DNA of 24,817 nt, taken from positions 1-24,817 of the forward strand of contig JBAYJY010000058.1 of the NCBI GenBank assembly GCA_041664945.1. Direction: 5' to 3'. The translations under genes and the position numbers were made by a program. Under the pieces are notes generated by a model. The model saw nothing but the letters and a program-made list of their open reading frames with translations. It was not told where the DNA came from and made no database searches. The stretch comes from JBAYJY01 sp041664945 (GTDB lineage Bacteria; UBP15; UBA6099). Positions 15,666 through 23,435 of this stretch are shown piece by piece (position 1 is the stretch's first letter; each line of letters starts with the position of its first letter).

Positions 15666-15769
15666 GCGGCGAAACGGCGCCTCGATTTTATTGATAGCGC
15701 AGACACGGCAAAAGGGAAAGCTGTTTTTTATTTTACTGCCTGTTTTGTTTTATTACTCCAACTTTCGTT

Positions 15770-15804
15770 TATAATTTAATAATAAACAGCCTTTTAAGGG
15801 GGTG
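15770..15804 (+). promoter_or_regulatory. Promoter -10 box and strong ribosome binding site of the toxin-antitoxin operon
   Basis: TATAAT (15770-15775) lies in an AT-rich stretch; a -35 is uncertain (TTGTTT at 15745-15750 gives a 19-base spacer). AAGGGGGTGG (15795-15804) is a strong Shine-Dalgarno sequence five bases before the antitoxin ATG. Confidence 0.45.
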
Positions 15805-15809
15805 GAAGC

Positions 15810-16034
15810 ATGGCGCCCGATATTAATGAAAAACTCCTTGAAGAATTGTCGTCTTTGCCTGATAACATTTTGATAGAGATTAAAAAAATAATCGATGAGT
15901 TCAAAAGCGGCCAGAAGCCAGCAGTTACGAGGCTTCGCTTTGATGATTTGTTCCATACTATATCCGAACAGGACGCAAAAGAGATGCTCGAAGCGATAGA
16001 AGACTGCGAAAGGATAGGCGCGGATGGCTGGTAG
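15810..16034 (+). CDS. Antitoxin of a vapBC-type module (DUF2281-like)
   Basis: This 74-residue acidic protein has an N-terminal helical motif KLLEELSSLPDNILIEIKK, like that of DUF2281-type antitoxins. Its C-terminal half (LRFDDLFHTISEQDAKEMLE) would wrap the toxin and block its active site. It precedes and overlaps the PIN toxin by 11 bases, the usual gene order for vapB-vapC. No classic DNA-binding AbrB or ribbon-helix-helix motif is evident, so autoregulation through DNA binding is uncertain. The pair has its own promoter-like TATAAT and a strong ribosome binding site. Family assignment rests on the SLP pattern plus context. Confidence 0.75.
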   Translation: MAPDINEKLLEELSSLPDNILIEIKKIIDEFKSGQKPAVTRLRFDDLFHTISEQDAKEMLEAIEDCERIGADGW

Positions 16035-16419
16035 ACTCGCCCTCGATTCAAATATTGTCATTACATTTATCAAAGGCGATGGTGAAGTAAAACATTTAAT
16101 CAGCAATGTAGACGAAGTTCTTCTTCCGGCGCCGGTTGTAGGCGAGTTGATATATGGAGCGCTGAAATCCCAAAATGTGGAAAAGAACTTAGCCCTGCAT
16201 TTATCATTCATAGAACGAACAAATATCATTTCTTGCGATTTTGCTGTCGCTAAACTTTACGGAAGTATTAGGACCCAACTATTTTCTCAGGGCGCTCCGA
16301 TTCCTGAGAACGATATTTGGATAGCGGCATGCTGTTTTGAAGCTAATGTTGCGCTTGCAACGAGAGATACTCATTTTTCAAGAATTCCCAATCTGGGCAT
16401 ACGCATGCTTGATTCTTGA
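16024..16419 (+). CDS. vapC: VapC-type PIN domain toxin ribonuclease
   Basis: The 131-residue PIN domain protein would cleave RNA, in known VapCs often initiator tRNA or rRNA, in a Mg2+-dependent way. The acidic residues of the active site are all present: Asp8 (LALDSNIVI), Glu41 (VVGELIYG), Asp97 (ENDIWIAA) and Asp115 (ATRDTHF). The length is typical for the family. It overlaps the antitoxin gene by 11 bases and has AAAGGA upstream of its ATG. The DUF2804 gene begins only 24 bases after its stop, so read-through from the toxin-antitoxin promoter into that gene is likely. Confidence 0.92.
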   Translation: MAGRLALDSNIVITFIKGDGEVKHLISNVDEVLLPAPVVGELIYGALKSQNVEKNLALHLSFIERTNIISCDFAVAKLYGSIRTQLFSQGAPIPENDIWIAACCFEANVALATRDTHFSRIPNLGIRMLDS

Positions 16420-16443
16420 TAAAACAAACAACCGGAGAAGAAC

Positions 16444-17481
16444 ATGGCCAAATATGACGAGAGAGAGATTACGCAGCCTGTTTTGCTGTGCGATGCGAAA
16501 GGCGCGTTGAATCCTGACGCGGTGGGCTGGTCGCGGTTCCCGCTGCATACGTGCAACCTGTCCGGCCACTTCCCGCGAAAGAAGAAATGGCATTTCTGGA
16601 ATGTCCTCAATGAGGACTACGCGATTGCGTTTACGATTGCGAATGTCGATTACCTCGGAGTGGGCGCGATTCAGTTGATCAAGTTCAAGGATAAGCAGAA
16701 GTTCGACGGCGCGGCGGTCATCCCGCGCGGGCTCGGCGTGAAGATGCCGGATAAGGTCGAGGAGAACGTATCCCTCAAGGACTCGATGATGAAGCTGTCG
16801 TTCACTCACGAGCCGGGCAAAGTTCTGATCAAGGCGAGCAGCCCCGCTGTTATGGGCAAACCGCTTGAAGCGGATATCACGCTCGATAAGCCGGCGGATC
16901 ACGAGACTCTGAATGTCGTGATTCCGTGGGGGCCTGAAGAGTTTCATTTTACTTCCAAGCAGAACACGCTGCCGGCGAGCGGAACTGTGAAGTACGGCGA
17001 CGAAACGCTCGTGTTCAAGCCGGAGAATGCTTACGGCGTTCTCGATTTCGGACGCGGGATGTGGCCGAAGACGATTTACTGGAACTGGGGCGCGTTCAAC
17101 CACAGGCAGGACGGCGACCTGATCGGAATCAACATCGGTTCGAAGTGGACCGACAACACCGGCCAGAACGAAAACGGAATCTGCCTGAACGGAAAGCTGT
17201 ACAAGATCATGGAGGATCTGGATTTCAAATACGACACATCGAATTTCATGGCGCCGTGGAGAATCAGGACGCCTGAGACGGATATGATGGACCTGACGCT
17301 GACGCCGGCGTATGAAAACGCGGGCGGCGGTTCGGGCGGCGGCGCAGACGGCGAGAAGAAGGCGGCGGCGTCGAATCACCAGATGTACGGATACTATAAC
17401 GGCGTTTTGAAAGCGGGCGGCAGGACTATAAATGTTAAGAACGCGTTCGGCTGGGCCGAGGAGCACATCGGCAACTGGTGA
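16444..17481 (+). CDS. DUF2804 domain protein
   Basis: This 345-residue protein matches the DUF2804 family along its length. It begins with EITQPVLLCDAKGALN, continues with GWSRFPLHTCNLSGHFPRKK and NVDYLGVGAIQL, then has GVLDFGRGMWPKTIYWNWGA and IGSKWTDNTGQNENG. The family is widespread in bacteria and has no defined biochemical role that I know; the fold is probably a lipocalin-like beta-sandwich (recalled, uncertain). No signal peptide is seen, so it should be cytoplasmic. A glycine-rich insertion (GGGSGGGADGEKK, about 298-310) interrupts the C-terminal part and looks like a flexible linker. GGAG lies six bases before the ATG. The small twin-arginine protein follows 46 bases downstream. Confidence 0.82.
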   Translation: MAKYDEREITQPVLLCDAKGALNPDAVGWSRFPLHTCNLSGHFPRKKKWHFWNVLNEDYAIAFTIANVDYLGVGAIQLIKFKDKQKFDGAAVIPRGLGVKMPDKVEENVSLKDSMMKLSFTHEPGKVLIKASSPAVMGKPLEADITLDKPADHETLNVVIPWGPEEFHFTSKQNTLPASGTVKYGDETLVFKPENAYGVLDFGRGMWPKTIYWNWGAFNHRQDGDLIGINIGSKWTDNTGQNENGICLNGKLYKIMEDLDFKYDTSNFMAPWRIRTPETDMMDLTLTPAYENAGGGSGGGADGEKKAAASNHQMYGYYNGVLKAGGRTINVKNAFGWAEEHIGNW

Positions 17482-17527
17482 GGGCAGGCCGGCGAATCCA
17501 TGTATGAACAGCGACCCGGAGGAAGAA

Positions 17528-17743
17528 ATGAAAAATTACGCGATAAACAAGGCGGAGCAGGGCGGCGATTCTAATGTTTCTGGAATGAAACGGCGGGATT
17601 TTCTTAAATGGCTCGGTCTCTTATCGGCGACATTGCTCGTTTCCGTGGCGCCGGCGCCCCTCGATGCGGAATCCGCGGCGAAAACCGAAGAACCCAAACA
17701 GGAAGCGACCTACTATGTCTCCGGCTGGTGCATTCCGCACTGA
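17528..17743 (+). CDS. Small protein with twin-arginine signal (71 aa)
   Basis: The ATG has GGAGG five bases upstream. After about 19 polar residues comes a twin-arginine motif, KRRDFLKWLG, and a hydrophobic core (LLSATLLVSVAPAP), so the protein should be exported folded by Tat. The mature part is only about 25 residues and ends ATYYVSGWCIPH, with a Cys and a terminal His. I do not recognise it. Tat export of so short a protein suggests that it binds a cofactor or partner, or that it is a truncated remnant of a longer oxidoreductase subunit. It follows the DUF2804 gene on the same strand and is probably co-transcribed with it. Confidence 0.65.
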   Translation: MKNYAINKAEQGGDSNVSGMKRRDFLKWLGLLSATLLVSVAPAPLDAESAAKTEEPKQEATYYVSGWCIPH

Positions 17744-18033
17744 CGCATGAAGCGACGCTGCCTGATGTATTGTCGCCAACTTATTATATTACTCTGGGAT
17801 TTCTTGAAAAAATTCAACGAAATTGAGTCTGTGAAAATATAAGCGGGGCGCGCGTAGTCACGCGAAGCGCGAAAAAGTTTTCTTCTCCAAAATAACTTCA
17901 GCGAAATTCATGTTTCCTCTTTGATATAATGCAACTATATGACAACGTATGCGGCCCATAACCAAAAAGTTTTGAAAGGATTTTAAGGAAGACTTTTTCA
18001 AAAGTATTCCTTAAATAGCAAATAGCGCGCTAT
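17744..18033. other. Gene-free spacer with a long palindrome between convergent genes
   Basis: No credible gene is present. A 34-base near-perfect palindrome lies at 17982-18015: arms of nine plus six base pairs with one G/A mismatch and a two-base centre (TTTAAGGAA ... TTCCTTAAA). It lies between converging genes and could act as a bidirectional terminator, although it lacks a classic GC-rich stem. A perfect 12-base palindrome, ATAGCGCGCTAT (18022-18033), abuts the stop codon of the SGNH hydrolase. A TATAAT at 17922-17927 precedes only a 15-codon frame. Confidence 0.5.
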
Positions 18034-18720
18034 CTATTCGCTCGATTCATTTTTCAGCTCTTCGAGCGCTTTTTGCATATCGGCGATCCAGATGTCGTAG
18101 CCTTTCGGGCTGATGTGCAGGCCGTCGCCGACGTGGTATTCGGCTACGAGCTGCCCGTTTGGTCCGAGCAGCTTACCGTATGAGCTGAAGTAATGGCAGT
18201 TTTTGAACTGAGCGCAGAGTTTGACGGTTTGCTCGTTGAGCGTTTCTATATGGCTGTTGCCGCCGTAGCGGTCCTTTTCAAGCTGTTCGTCGATAGGCAG
18301 AATCGCGCTGAAAACGACGGGAACCTTATGCGGAAGCTGCATTAGAACCAGACGCAGGTTGCTTAGAATCTGTTCGTCCGTGCGCTGGCCGCGCCAGAGA
18401 TCGTTCACGCCGATAGCGAGAATAATCGCTTTTGCGCGCGGAAGCGATTTATACATAGGAATCCGGGCGAGAACGCCGGTCGTCGTGTCGCCGGCGATCC
18501 CGAAATTCACAGCTTTGTCAGCAACGGCAGCCACGCAAAGCCCCTCGGTAATGCTGTCGCCGATGAAAACAACAGCGCCCTTGGGCACGTTGCCGTCGAC
18601 GCGCAATTGATAAACGAGCTTATCGTTATAAGCATAAGCGGCGCTCGAAAGCGCAATCATCGCCGTTGCGATGATTAATATTTTTGCCGCAAACCGCAAA
18701 GTGTTATTTTTGTTATTCAT
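18034..18720 (-). CDS. Secreted SGNH/GDSL hydrolase
   Basis: SGNH enzymes are serine esterases that remove acyl or acetyl groups from sugars, lipids or polysaccharides. The 228-residue protein has a Sec signal peptide (MNNKNNTLRF, hydrophobic core, ending AYAY near 31). All four blocks are present: GDSITEG with Ser56, the block II Gly in NFGIAGDTT, IGVNDLW with Asn106, and DGLHISPKGY with Asp199 and His202. An AAAGG lies nine bases before the ATG. It is divergent from the metallophosphoesterase gene and shares the 216-base spacer between them. Its block pattern resembles the platelet-activating-factor acetylhydrolase/GDSL-like lipase group often found with secreted glycan enzymes. The substrate is unknown. 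Confidence 0.9.
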   Translation of the reverse strand: MNNKNNTLRFAAKILIIATAMIALSSAAYAYNDKLVYQLRVDGNVPKGAVVFIGDSITEGLCVAAVADKAVNFGIAGDTTTGVLARIPMYKSLPRAKAIILAIGVNDLWRGQRTDEQILSNLRLVLMQLPHKVPVVFSAILPIDEQLEKDRYGGNSHIETLNEQTVKLCAQFKNCHYFSSYGKLLGPNGQLVAEYHVGDGLHISPKGYDIWIADMQKALEELKNESSE

Positions 18721-18936
18721 ATCAGCCGCCTTTCATTTAAGCAGTTAATTTTTCATTGAACATTTTATACTTTCCGGGAACGGAAGTAAAAACTGGCGGA
18801 ACCGAGCTTGAACCCCGCATATGATTGTGCGCGAGATATGCAAAGCGACTTGTCAAAAAAAACGCAGCATAATAGAATTGTCGGACCGCTCAGGCGGTTG
18901 ATTTTGAAGAACAACGAAAATTTAGGAGATTATTTC

Positions 18937-20175
18937 ATGAAGCATACAGCAGCGGCGGCATTATTTGCGGTTTTATTTGCGGCGGCGGCGATGGCGGCGC
19001 CGGTGGAGAGGATACACGAAATACAGAGACCGCTGATAAGCGATCCTGCGATTGTTAAGGAAGGCTCAGCGTTTCAAATTAAGTTAAAGCTTGATGAAGG
19101 CGGGAAGGCGGATGCGGCGTTTCTCGACAGCCTGGACGACCCGACGGTTCAATACGAACTTAAGCTCACGCCGGCGCCGGCTGAGAACGGGCTGACTGTC
19201 TACAATGCGACAGCGCCGGCTAAAACTCCGCCTGCGCTCTACAATCTTGCCGTCCGGTTGTCGGAGTATTCGTGGGATTTCCAGCCGCATGCGGTGAAGG
19301 TCGTAAAGGAATTCAAAAACGAATTCGATTTCATACAACTCACGGATATACATTTCAATCACACTTTCCTCAAGAATGTCGATATGAACCGCATGAGGCG
19401 GATGTTTTTGCAGAAAATCTCGAAGGAGAGCGCTGAGTTTGTCGTTTTCTCCGGCGATCTCGGACTCGATCCGGAAACATACGACTGGGACTACGTCTAC
19501 GGCTACGAGGAGTTTTTGCAGTGGATGCGGCTGCCGATGTATATGGTTCCGGGCAACCACGAGATGTATTACACGGAAATGGACGGGCGCAAAGTAGACG
19601 GGCTCGAATACTGGAAGGCGATTTACGGGCCGACATACAACTCATTCGACTATGGAAAGCTGCACGTTGTCGGGATAAACACATTCGACTGGCCGCGTCA
19701 GTGGAGGGAGCGCCGCTCGAAGGACGCGATGTTCTTCGGCACGATCATAAACGCGATGATCTCGGCGGAACAATGGGATTGGCTGAAGGCGGACCTCGAA
19801 TCGGCGAAGGCGCGCGGGCAGGGCATCGTCGCTTATTCGCACATCCCGATCGAAACGCTGATGGGCGGAAAGAAAGTAGGCTTGGCGTCCCCGTACAAGG
19901 TGCCGGGCCCGACGACCAAGACTTTCACCGAATTGCTTAACGCCAATAACGTGCCGTACATTTTTATCGGCCACATGCACTATAACGAGGAAAAAAAGTT
20001 CGGCGAACTCAATGAGGTTCTGACGATGTCCACCGGGATCGGCGGCGGCAGTTCGTCAAAGTGGGGCTATCGAATCATCCATGTGAAGGACGGCAAAGTC
20101 ACCGGATGGAAGATGCGAGAGCTTACTTTGGCGGATTTGAATAAGCCGCCGGCCAAACCGGCGCCGAAAAAATAA
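18937..20175 (+). CDS. Secreted calcineurin-like metallophosphoesterase
   Basis: The start at 18937 has AGGAG eight bases upstream and opens a Sec signal peptide (MKHTAAAALF, ending AMAAP), which rules out longer in-frame starts; the protein has 412 residues. Residues about 22-122 form an Ig-like N-terminal domain. The phosphoesterase core has a full set of metal ligands: LTDIHF (Asp137, His139), SGDLG (Asp174), PGNHEM (Asn207, His208), YSHIP (His302) and GHMHY (His346, His348). Such enzymes hydrolyse phosphomonoesters or diesters outside the cytoplasm. The C-terminus is short and Pro/Lys-rich. A strong terminator follows. Confidence 0.92.
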   Translation: MKHTAAAALFAVLFAAAAMAAPVERIHEIQRPLISDPAIVKEGSAFQIKLKLDEGGKADAAFLDSLDDPTVQYELKLTPAPAENGLTVYNATAPAKTPPALYNLAVRLSEYSWDFQPHAVKVVKEFKNEFDFIQLTDIHFNHTFLKNVDMNRMRRMFLQKISKESAEFVVFSGDLGLDPETYDWDYVYGYEEFLQWMRLPMYMVPGNHEMYYTEMDGRKVDGLEYWKAIYGPTYNSFDYGKLHVVGINTFDWPRQWRERRSKDAMFFGTIINAMISAEQWDWLKADLESAKARGQGIVAYSHIPIETLMGGKKVGLASPYKVPGPTTKTFTELLNANNVPYIFIGHMHYNEEKKFGELNEVLTMSTGIGGGSSSKWGYRIIHVKDGKVTGWKMRELTLADLNKPPAKPAPKK

Positions 20176-20241
20176 CGCAGCTTCTTGAAGCCCGTTCGTT
20201 TTCGGTTAAGTTTTTCCAACGATTACGAATAAAAGAAATAA

Positions 20242-20273
20242 AAAAAGGGCGGGATTCAAACCCGCCCTTTTTG
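20242..20273. terminator. Bidirectional intrinsic terminator
   Basis: GGGCGGG (20247-20253) pairs with CCCGCCC (20261-20267) around a seven-base loop. Flanking A-run and T-run bases extend the stem to 12 base pairs and give a T-tract on either strand. It lies between the converging metallophosphoesterase and nitronate monooxygenase genes and can serve both. Confidence 0.9.
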
Positions 20274-20295
20274 TCGCTTGCGAATAAAGCTTAAG

Positions 20296-21258
20296 CTATT
20301 TTCCGATTTTTCCGATTATGTCCTCGGCTTGGGTCATGATATTATTGAAGAGGGTTTTCATAGGCAGAATTTCGTGACAGATGCCTATGCATTGACCGGT
20401 GGCGATGATGCCGGCGTCGAGTTTGCCTTCGTGGAAAAGGATGCGAGCCTTGTCGCCGCCGACGACCTCGATCAGTTCCTGAAGCGTGGCGTTCCGGGCG
20501 TCGAGTTCGAAGGCCTTCTTGCCGGCCTCGTTCGCCCAGACGCGGTGCGCGGAGTTGACGCATTTCATGACGACGAGCGTATCGGTTTCTTTCGCGTTGA
20601 TCAGGGCTTCCTTAACGTTCATGTGGATCGGGCATTCATCAGTGAGCAGCAGGCGCGTGCCCATTATGACGCCTTGAGCGCCGAGCGCGAGCATGGCCGC
20701 TATGCCGCGTCCGTCCGCAACGCCGCCGCCGCCGATGACCGGCACGTCAACAGCATCGACAACGTTCGGCACGAGCGAGAACGTTCCGATTCCGAGGTTG
20801 CCCACCGCGCCGCCGTTTTCGTAGCCGACGACAGTGACGATGTCCGCGCCGACGGCGACCGCTTTCTGCGCGTAACGCGGGCCGACGCATTTGTGAATAA
20901 GAACGCAACCGGCTTCCTTGAGCGGCGGGTACAGGCCTTCAGGGGCCTTGTGGCCGGACGTCTCGATTATCTTGACGCCTTCCTCGAGCAGGACTTCGAT
21001 ATATACGCTGTTGTCTATCGGCCGCATCGCGGGAAACATGTTGAGGTTGACCGCGAACGGTTTTTTTGTGAGCGATTTCGTTTTCTGGATTTCGTCGCGG
21101 AATTCCTCTTTCGATTTAAAGATGGCGGAGGCGAGAACGCCGCAGCCGCCGGCCTCGCTCATGGCAGCGACGAATTCGCCGTAACTTATCCACATCATCG
21201 TGCCGCCGATGATCGGATATTCGATTCCGAGCATTTCTGTGACTTTTGTTTTAATCAT
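20296..21258 (-). CDS. Nitronate monooxygenase / FabK-like flavin oxidoreductase
   Basis: This 320-residue FMN-dependent TIM-barrel protein belongs to the nitronate monooxygenase (2-nitropropane dioxygenase)/FabK group, which detoxifies nitronates or reduces enoyl-ACP. Visible signatures are YPIIGGTMMWIS near the N-terminus, the FMN phosphate-binding segment VPVIGGGGVADGRG, and GAQGVIMGTRLL. The ATG at 21258 has AAAGGA eight bases upstream; an upstream ATG seven codons earlier lacks such a signal. It lies downstream of the anti-sigma factor gene on the same strand, with a gap of about 130 bases. From sequence alone I cannot separate the nitronate and enoyl reductase activities. Confidence 0.88.
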   Translation of the reverse strand: MIKTKVTEMLGIEYPIIGGTMMWISYGEFVAAMSEAGGCGVLASAIFKSKEEFRDEIQKTKSLTKKPFAVNLNMFPAMRPIDNSVYIEVLLEEGVKIIETSGHKAPEGLYPPLKEAGCVLIHKCVGPRYAQKAVAVGADIVTVVGYENGGAVGNLGIGTFSLVPNVVDAVDVPVIGGGGVADGRGIAAMLALGAQGVIMGTRLLLTDECPIHMNVKEALINAKETDTLVVMKCVNSAHRVWANEAGKKAFELDARNATLQELIEVVGGDKARILFHEGKLDAGIIATGQCIGICHEILPMKTLFNNIMTQAEDIIGKIGK

Positions 21259-21387
21259 TGCGCAGTTCCTTTCGGGCATCAGGTTTCCGGTATTTTAGCG
21301 CCTTTAAGGCCGGATGTCGCGAAAAATCTTGTGAGAAATGCCAAAACGAGCGAGGTTTGAAAATGAAAGAAATGATGATGGGGTTGA

Positions 21388-21651
21388 TCAGGCTTCTTTA
21401 GCGATGGCTTTGCAGATGCGGCTCTTAAGGTCGGCGGGAAGCGGCGCGCTGCAAACGCATTTGCGTATGGTTCCGCGCAGTTCGTGCTCGAAATCGAATT
21501 TGCCGAGGCAATGCGGGCAGGTGGCGAGATGCGTCTGAATAAACCGGCAGGTATCGTCGTCTATAGCCTTGTCGAGATATTCGTGGATAAGGCAGGCGAC
21601 CCGCTCGCACTCGTTGCTTATGTTACATATTGCTTTGCCGTCGTTAGTCAT
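21388..21651 (-). CDS. RsrA-like zinc-binding anti-sigma factor, no adjacent sigma gene
   Basis: The 87-residue protein has the zinc anti-sigma motif H-x3-C-x2-C (His41, Cys45, Cys48 in HLATCPHCLGKFDFE) and an upstream Cys15 in ECERVACLIHEYLD, matching the layout of RsrA-type redox-sensing anti-sigma factors. The RsrA-family segment ELRGTIRKC is followed by Cys-Val-Cys (65-67) where RsrA itself has adjacent Cys residues. In the known system oxidation releases zinc and frees an ECF sigma factor. Here no sigma factor gene is adjacent on either side. I chose the ATG at 21651 because the predicted promoter would start transcription at about 21655; the ATG at 21660 would lie upstream of the transcript. 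No Shine-Dalgarno is seen. Confidence 0.8.
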   Translation of the reverse strand: MTNDGKAICNISNECERVACLIHEYLDKAIDDDTCRFIQTHLATCPHCLGKFDFEHELRGTIRKCVCSAPLPADLKSRICKAIAKEA

Positions 21652-21661
21652 GTCTACCATG

Positions 21662-21689
21662 ATAATAATATTTTTCCGGGAAGTGTCAA
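21662..21689 (-). promoter_or_regulatory. Promoter of the anti-sigma factor gene
   Basis: On the minus strand TTGACA (21689-21684) and TATTAT (21667-21662) are 16 bases apart. The -10 box ends 10 bases before the ATG at 21651, implying a leader of about four bases. The promoter sits directly behind the stop codon of lnt. Confidence 0.6.
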
Positions 21690-21704
21690 CTTAACCAGGA
21701 TTAT

Positions 21705-23435
21705 TCATCTTTTGGCGGCCTTCTTTTTTATCGGCGGTTCGGGCGCCGGAGCGTTTGATTCCGGGGTTTTGCGCGCTCCGGTCGCGAACGCCGCGAGTGC
21801 GGGAATGGCGAACGCGAGGCAGAGCCAGACGATGACATCGCCGAATCTCGTGTACAGAGTGATTTCGGTTTCAGGATAGATATCGCCGAAGAGCGTGTCC
21901 TGAACGAATATTTTCGTTTCGGCCACGACGCGGCCGTAGGGGTCGATGATGGCGGAGATGCCGGAGTTGGCGGCCTGAACGACGAAGCGGCGGCTCTCGA
22001 TCGCGCGCAGGGAGGCTATTGCCGCGTGCTGGTATGTGCCGGGCGTGTCGTAGAACCACGCGTCGTTGGTGATGATGAAGAGGAACTCGGCGCCGCGCCT
22101 GACGATCGGGCGCACGATCTGCGGAAACACCGACTCGAAGCAGATCACCGCGCCGAATTTCCCGAATTTCGAATCGAAGACAGTGTACTCCTTGCCTGGG
22201 TACGTGTCGTATTCGTAAACCTCGCGCTTGATCCATCTGCCGGCCCAAGGGCTGATTTTTTCAATCTGCGCCCGGAACGGAAATTTCTCGCCGAACGGGA
22301 CGACCTGAATTTTCCTGTACTCGCCGAGTAGCCCTTTGTCGGGGTCGAACGCTACGACGGAGTTGAAAGACCTGTCTCGTTTGTCCCAGTTGTAAACGCC
22401 GGTGACAAGGGAGGCGTTGTAGTATTTCAGGCGCGTGAGCCACGATTCGCGGTTCGGAGTGTCGTTCAGCCAACTGAGCGGAGTGATCGTTTCCGACCAA
22501 ACTATAATATCAGGATGCTCTTTGGCGACAGCGGCGTCGGTCATCTCAAGGTGTTTCTTAAGCAGGACGCCCATTTCGACGTTTGCGTCTTTTTCGTTCT
22601 GGTCGAAGGAGCCCTGAATCAGGGCGAGACGGACAGGGCGCGGGCGCGTTATCTTAATCGGTTGAGAGAGAGAGACGCAGCCGTAAATAATAGAGGCGGC
22701 GAGTAACGCGGCTGCGGCGGCGTATGTAGTCATGTCGCTTATAAAATCGTTTTGAAACGGGCTTTGCGGACCCGGAATTTTGTCTTCGCGCTGTTTCGTA
22801 TATTTCGCGTTTTTCCCGGCCGGAATTATTTTTTTATTCCTGCCGGAAATGAAAGCCGTCAGAGCGGCGAACAGAACAAAATTTATGAGAACTATGAGAA
22901 AGGAGATGGAATAGACGCCGCCGACTGCGGCGATTTGGGCGGTGACAAGGTTTTTCGCCTGAGTGTTGGCGAGAGACCACCACGGAAGCGCTAAAGCGCC
23001 GTGCGACATAGAGAACTCGAATAGAGTCCAGAGCGCTGCGGGCAGCCAGATGCGGTAAACCGCGGATTTGAGGCGCATCAGCCTGTTTGCGAGCACGGCC
23101 CAAGGGATGAAAATGACAGGCAGGACAATCGCGAAAAAAGCGTATCCGAGCGGGGCTGGATAACGAACCACGACAAGCCACCAGAAGAGGGAGGCGAGAT
23201 AGGCTACGCCGAAGAGGTATCCGCGAAGCGCCGCTCCGCGAATGGTTGCGCCGCTGAGCGACCACAGTAACGGCAGAAGCGCCGCCCACGCCAAAACCGT
23301 GATGTTATAGGGCGCGAACGCCGGAATCAGCAGCAGGCCGGAAAGCGGCGCGGCGAGAACGCGCGCCGCTCTGAGACTGAGCGGCTCAGATGGAGGGAAG
23401 GCCCCAGCTTGTTCGGGCCGCCTGTTCTTCTTCAT
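21705..23435 (-). CDS. lnt: Apolipoprotein N-acyltransferase
   Basis: Lnt adds the third acyl chain to the N-terminal Cys of lipoproteins in the inner membrane, the last step before outer-membrane sorting, so the organism probably is a diderm. The protein has 576 residues. Several transmembrane helices span about 30-260, followed by a periplasmic nitrilase domain (about 265-510) and a last helix near 530-545. The catalytic triad is complete: Glu315 (IVWSET), Lys375 (YRKIQVVPFGE) and Cys432 (GAVICFES). A charged cytoplasmic-type loop at about 196-230 is rich in Lys and Gln. Its ATG lies 50 bases inside the upstream STAS gene in another frame, and no alternative start is seen downstream, so the two are translationally linked. 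The Lys-rich tail ends PPIKKKAAKR. Confidence 0.95.
   Translation of the reverse strand: MKKNRRPEQAGAFPPSEPLSLRAARVLAAPLSGLLLIPAFAPYNITVLAWAALLPLLWSLSGATIRGAALRGYLFGVAYLASLFWWLVVVRYPAPLGYAFFAIVLPVIFIPWAVLANRLMRLKSAVYRIWLPAALWTLFEFSMSHGALALPWWSLANTQAKNLVTAQIAAVGGVYSISFLIVLINFVLFAALTAFISGRNKKIIPAGKNAKYTKQREDKIPGPQSPFQNDFISDMTTYAAAAALLAASIIYGCVSLSQPIKITRPRPVRLALIQGSFDQNEKDANVEMGVLLKKHLEMTDAAVAKEHPDIIVWSETITPLSWLNDTPNRESWLTRLKYYNASLVTGVYNWDKRDRSFNSVVAFDPDKGLLGEYRKIQVVPFGEKFPFRAQIEKISPWAGRWIKREVYEYDTYPGKEYTVFDSKFGKFGAVICFESVFPQIVRPIVRRGAEFLFIITNDAWFYDTPGTYQHAAIASLRAIESRRFVVQAANSGISAIIDPYGRVVAETKIFVQDTLFGDIYPETEITLYTRFGDVIVWLCLAFAIPALAAFATGARKTPESNAPAPEPPIKKKAAKR

Noticed and set aside
17741..17852. 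Possible selenocysteine-type read-through of the TGA ending the small Tat protein (about 36 more codons to the next in-frame TAA, and GCGAC/GTCGC arms shortly after the TGA)
   Set aside because: The extension has AT-rich codons unlike its neighbours, no convincing SECIS loop, and no selenoprotein family match that I recognise.
17922..17986. 15-codon frame after a TATAAT in the 17744-18033 spacer
   Set aside because: Too short, with no ribosome binding site; no -35 match at 16-18 bases.
18808..18936. 43-codon longer N-terminus for the metallophosphoesterase
   Set aside because: The ATG at 18937 has AGGAG at good spacing and opens directly into a signal peptide.
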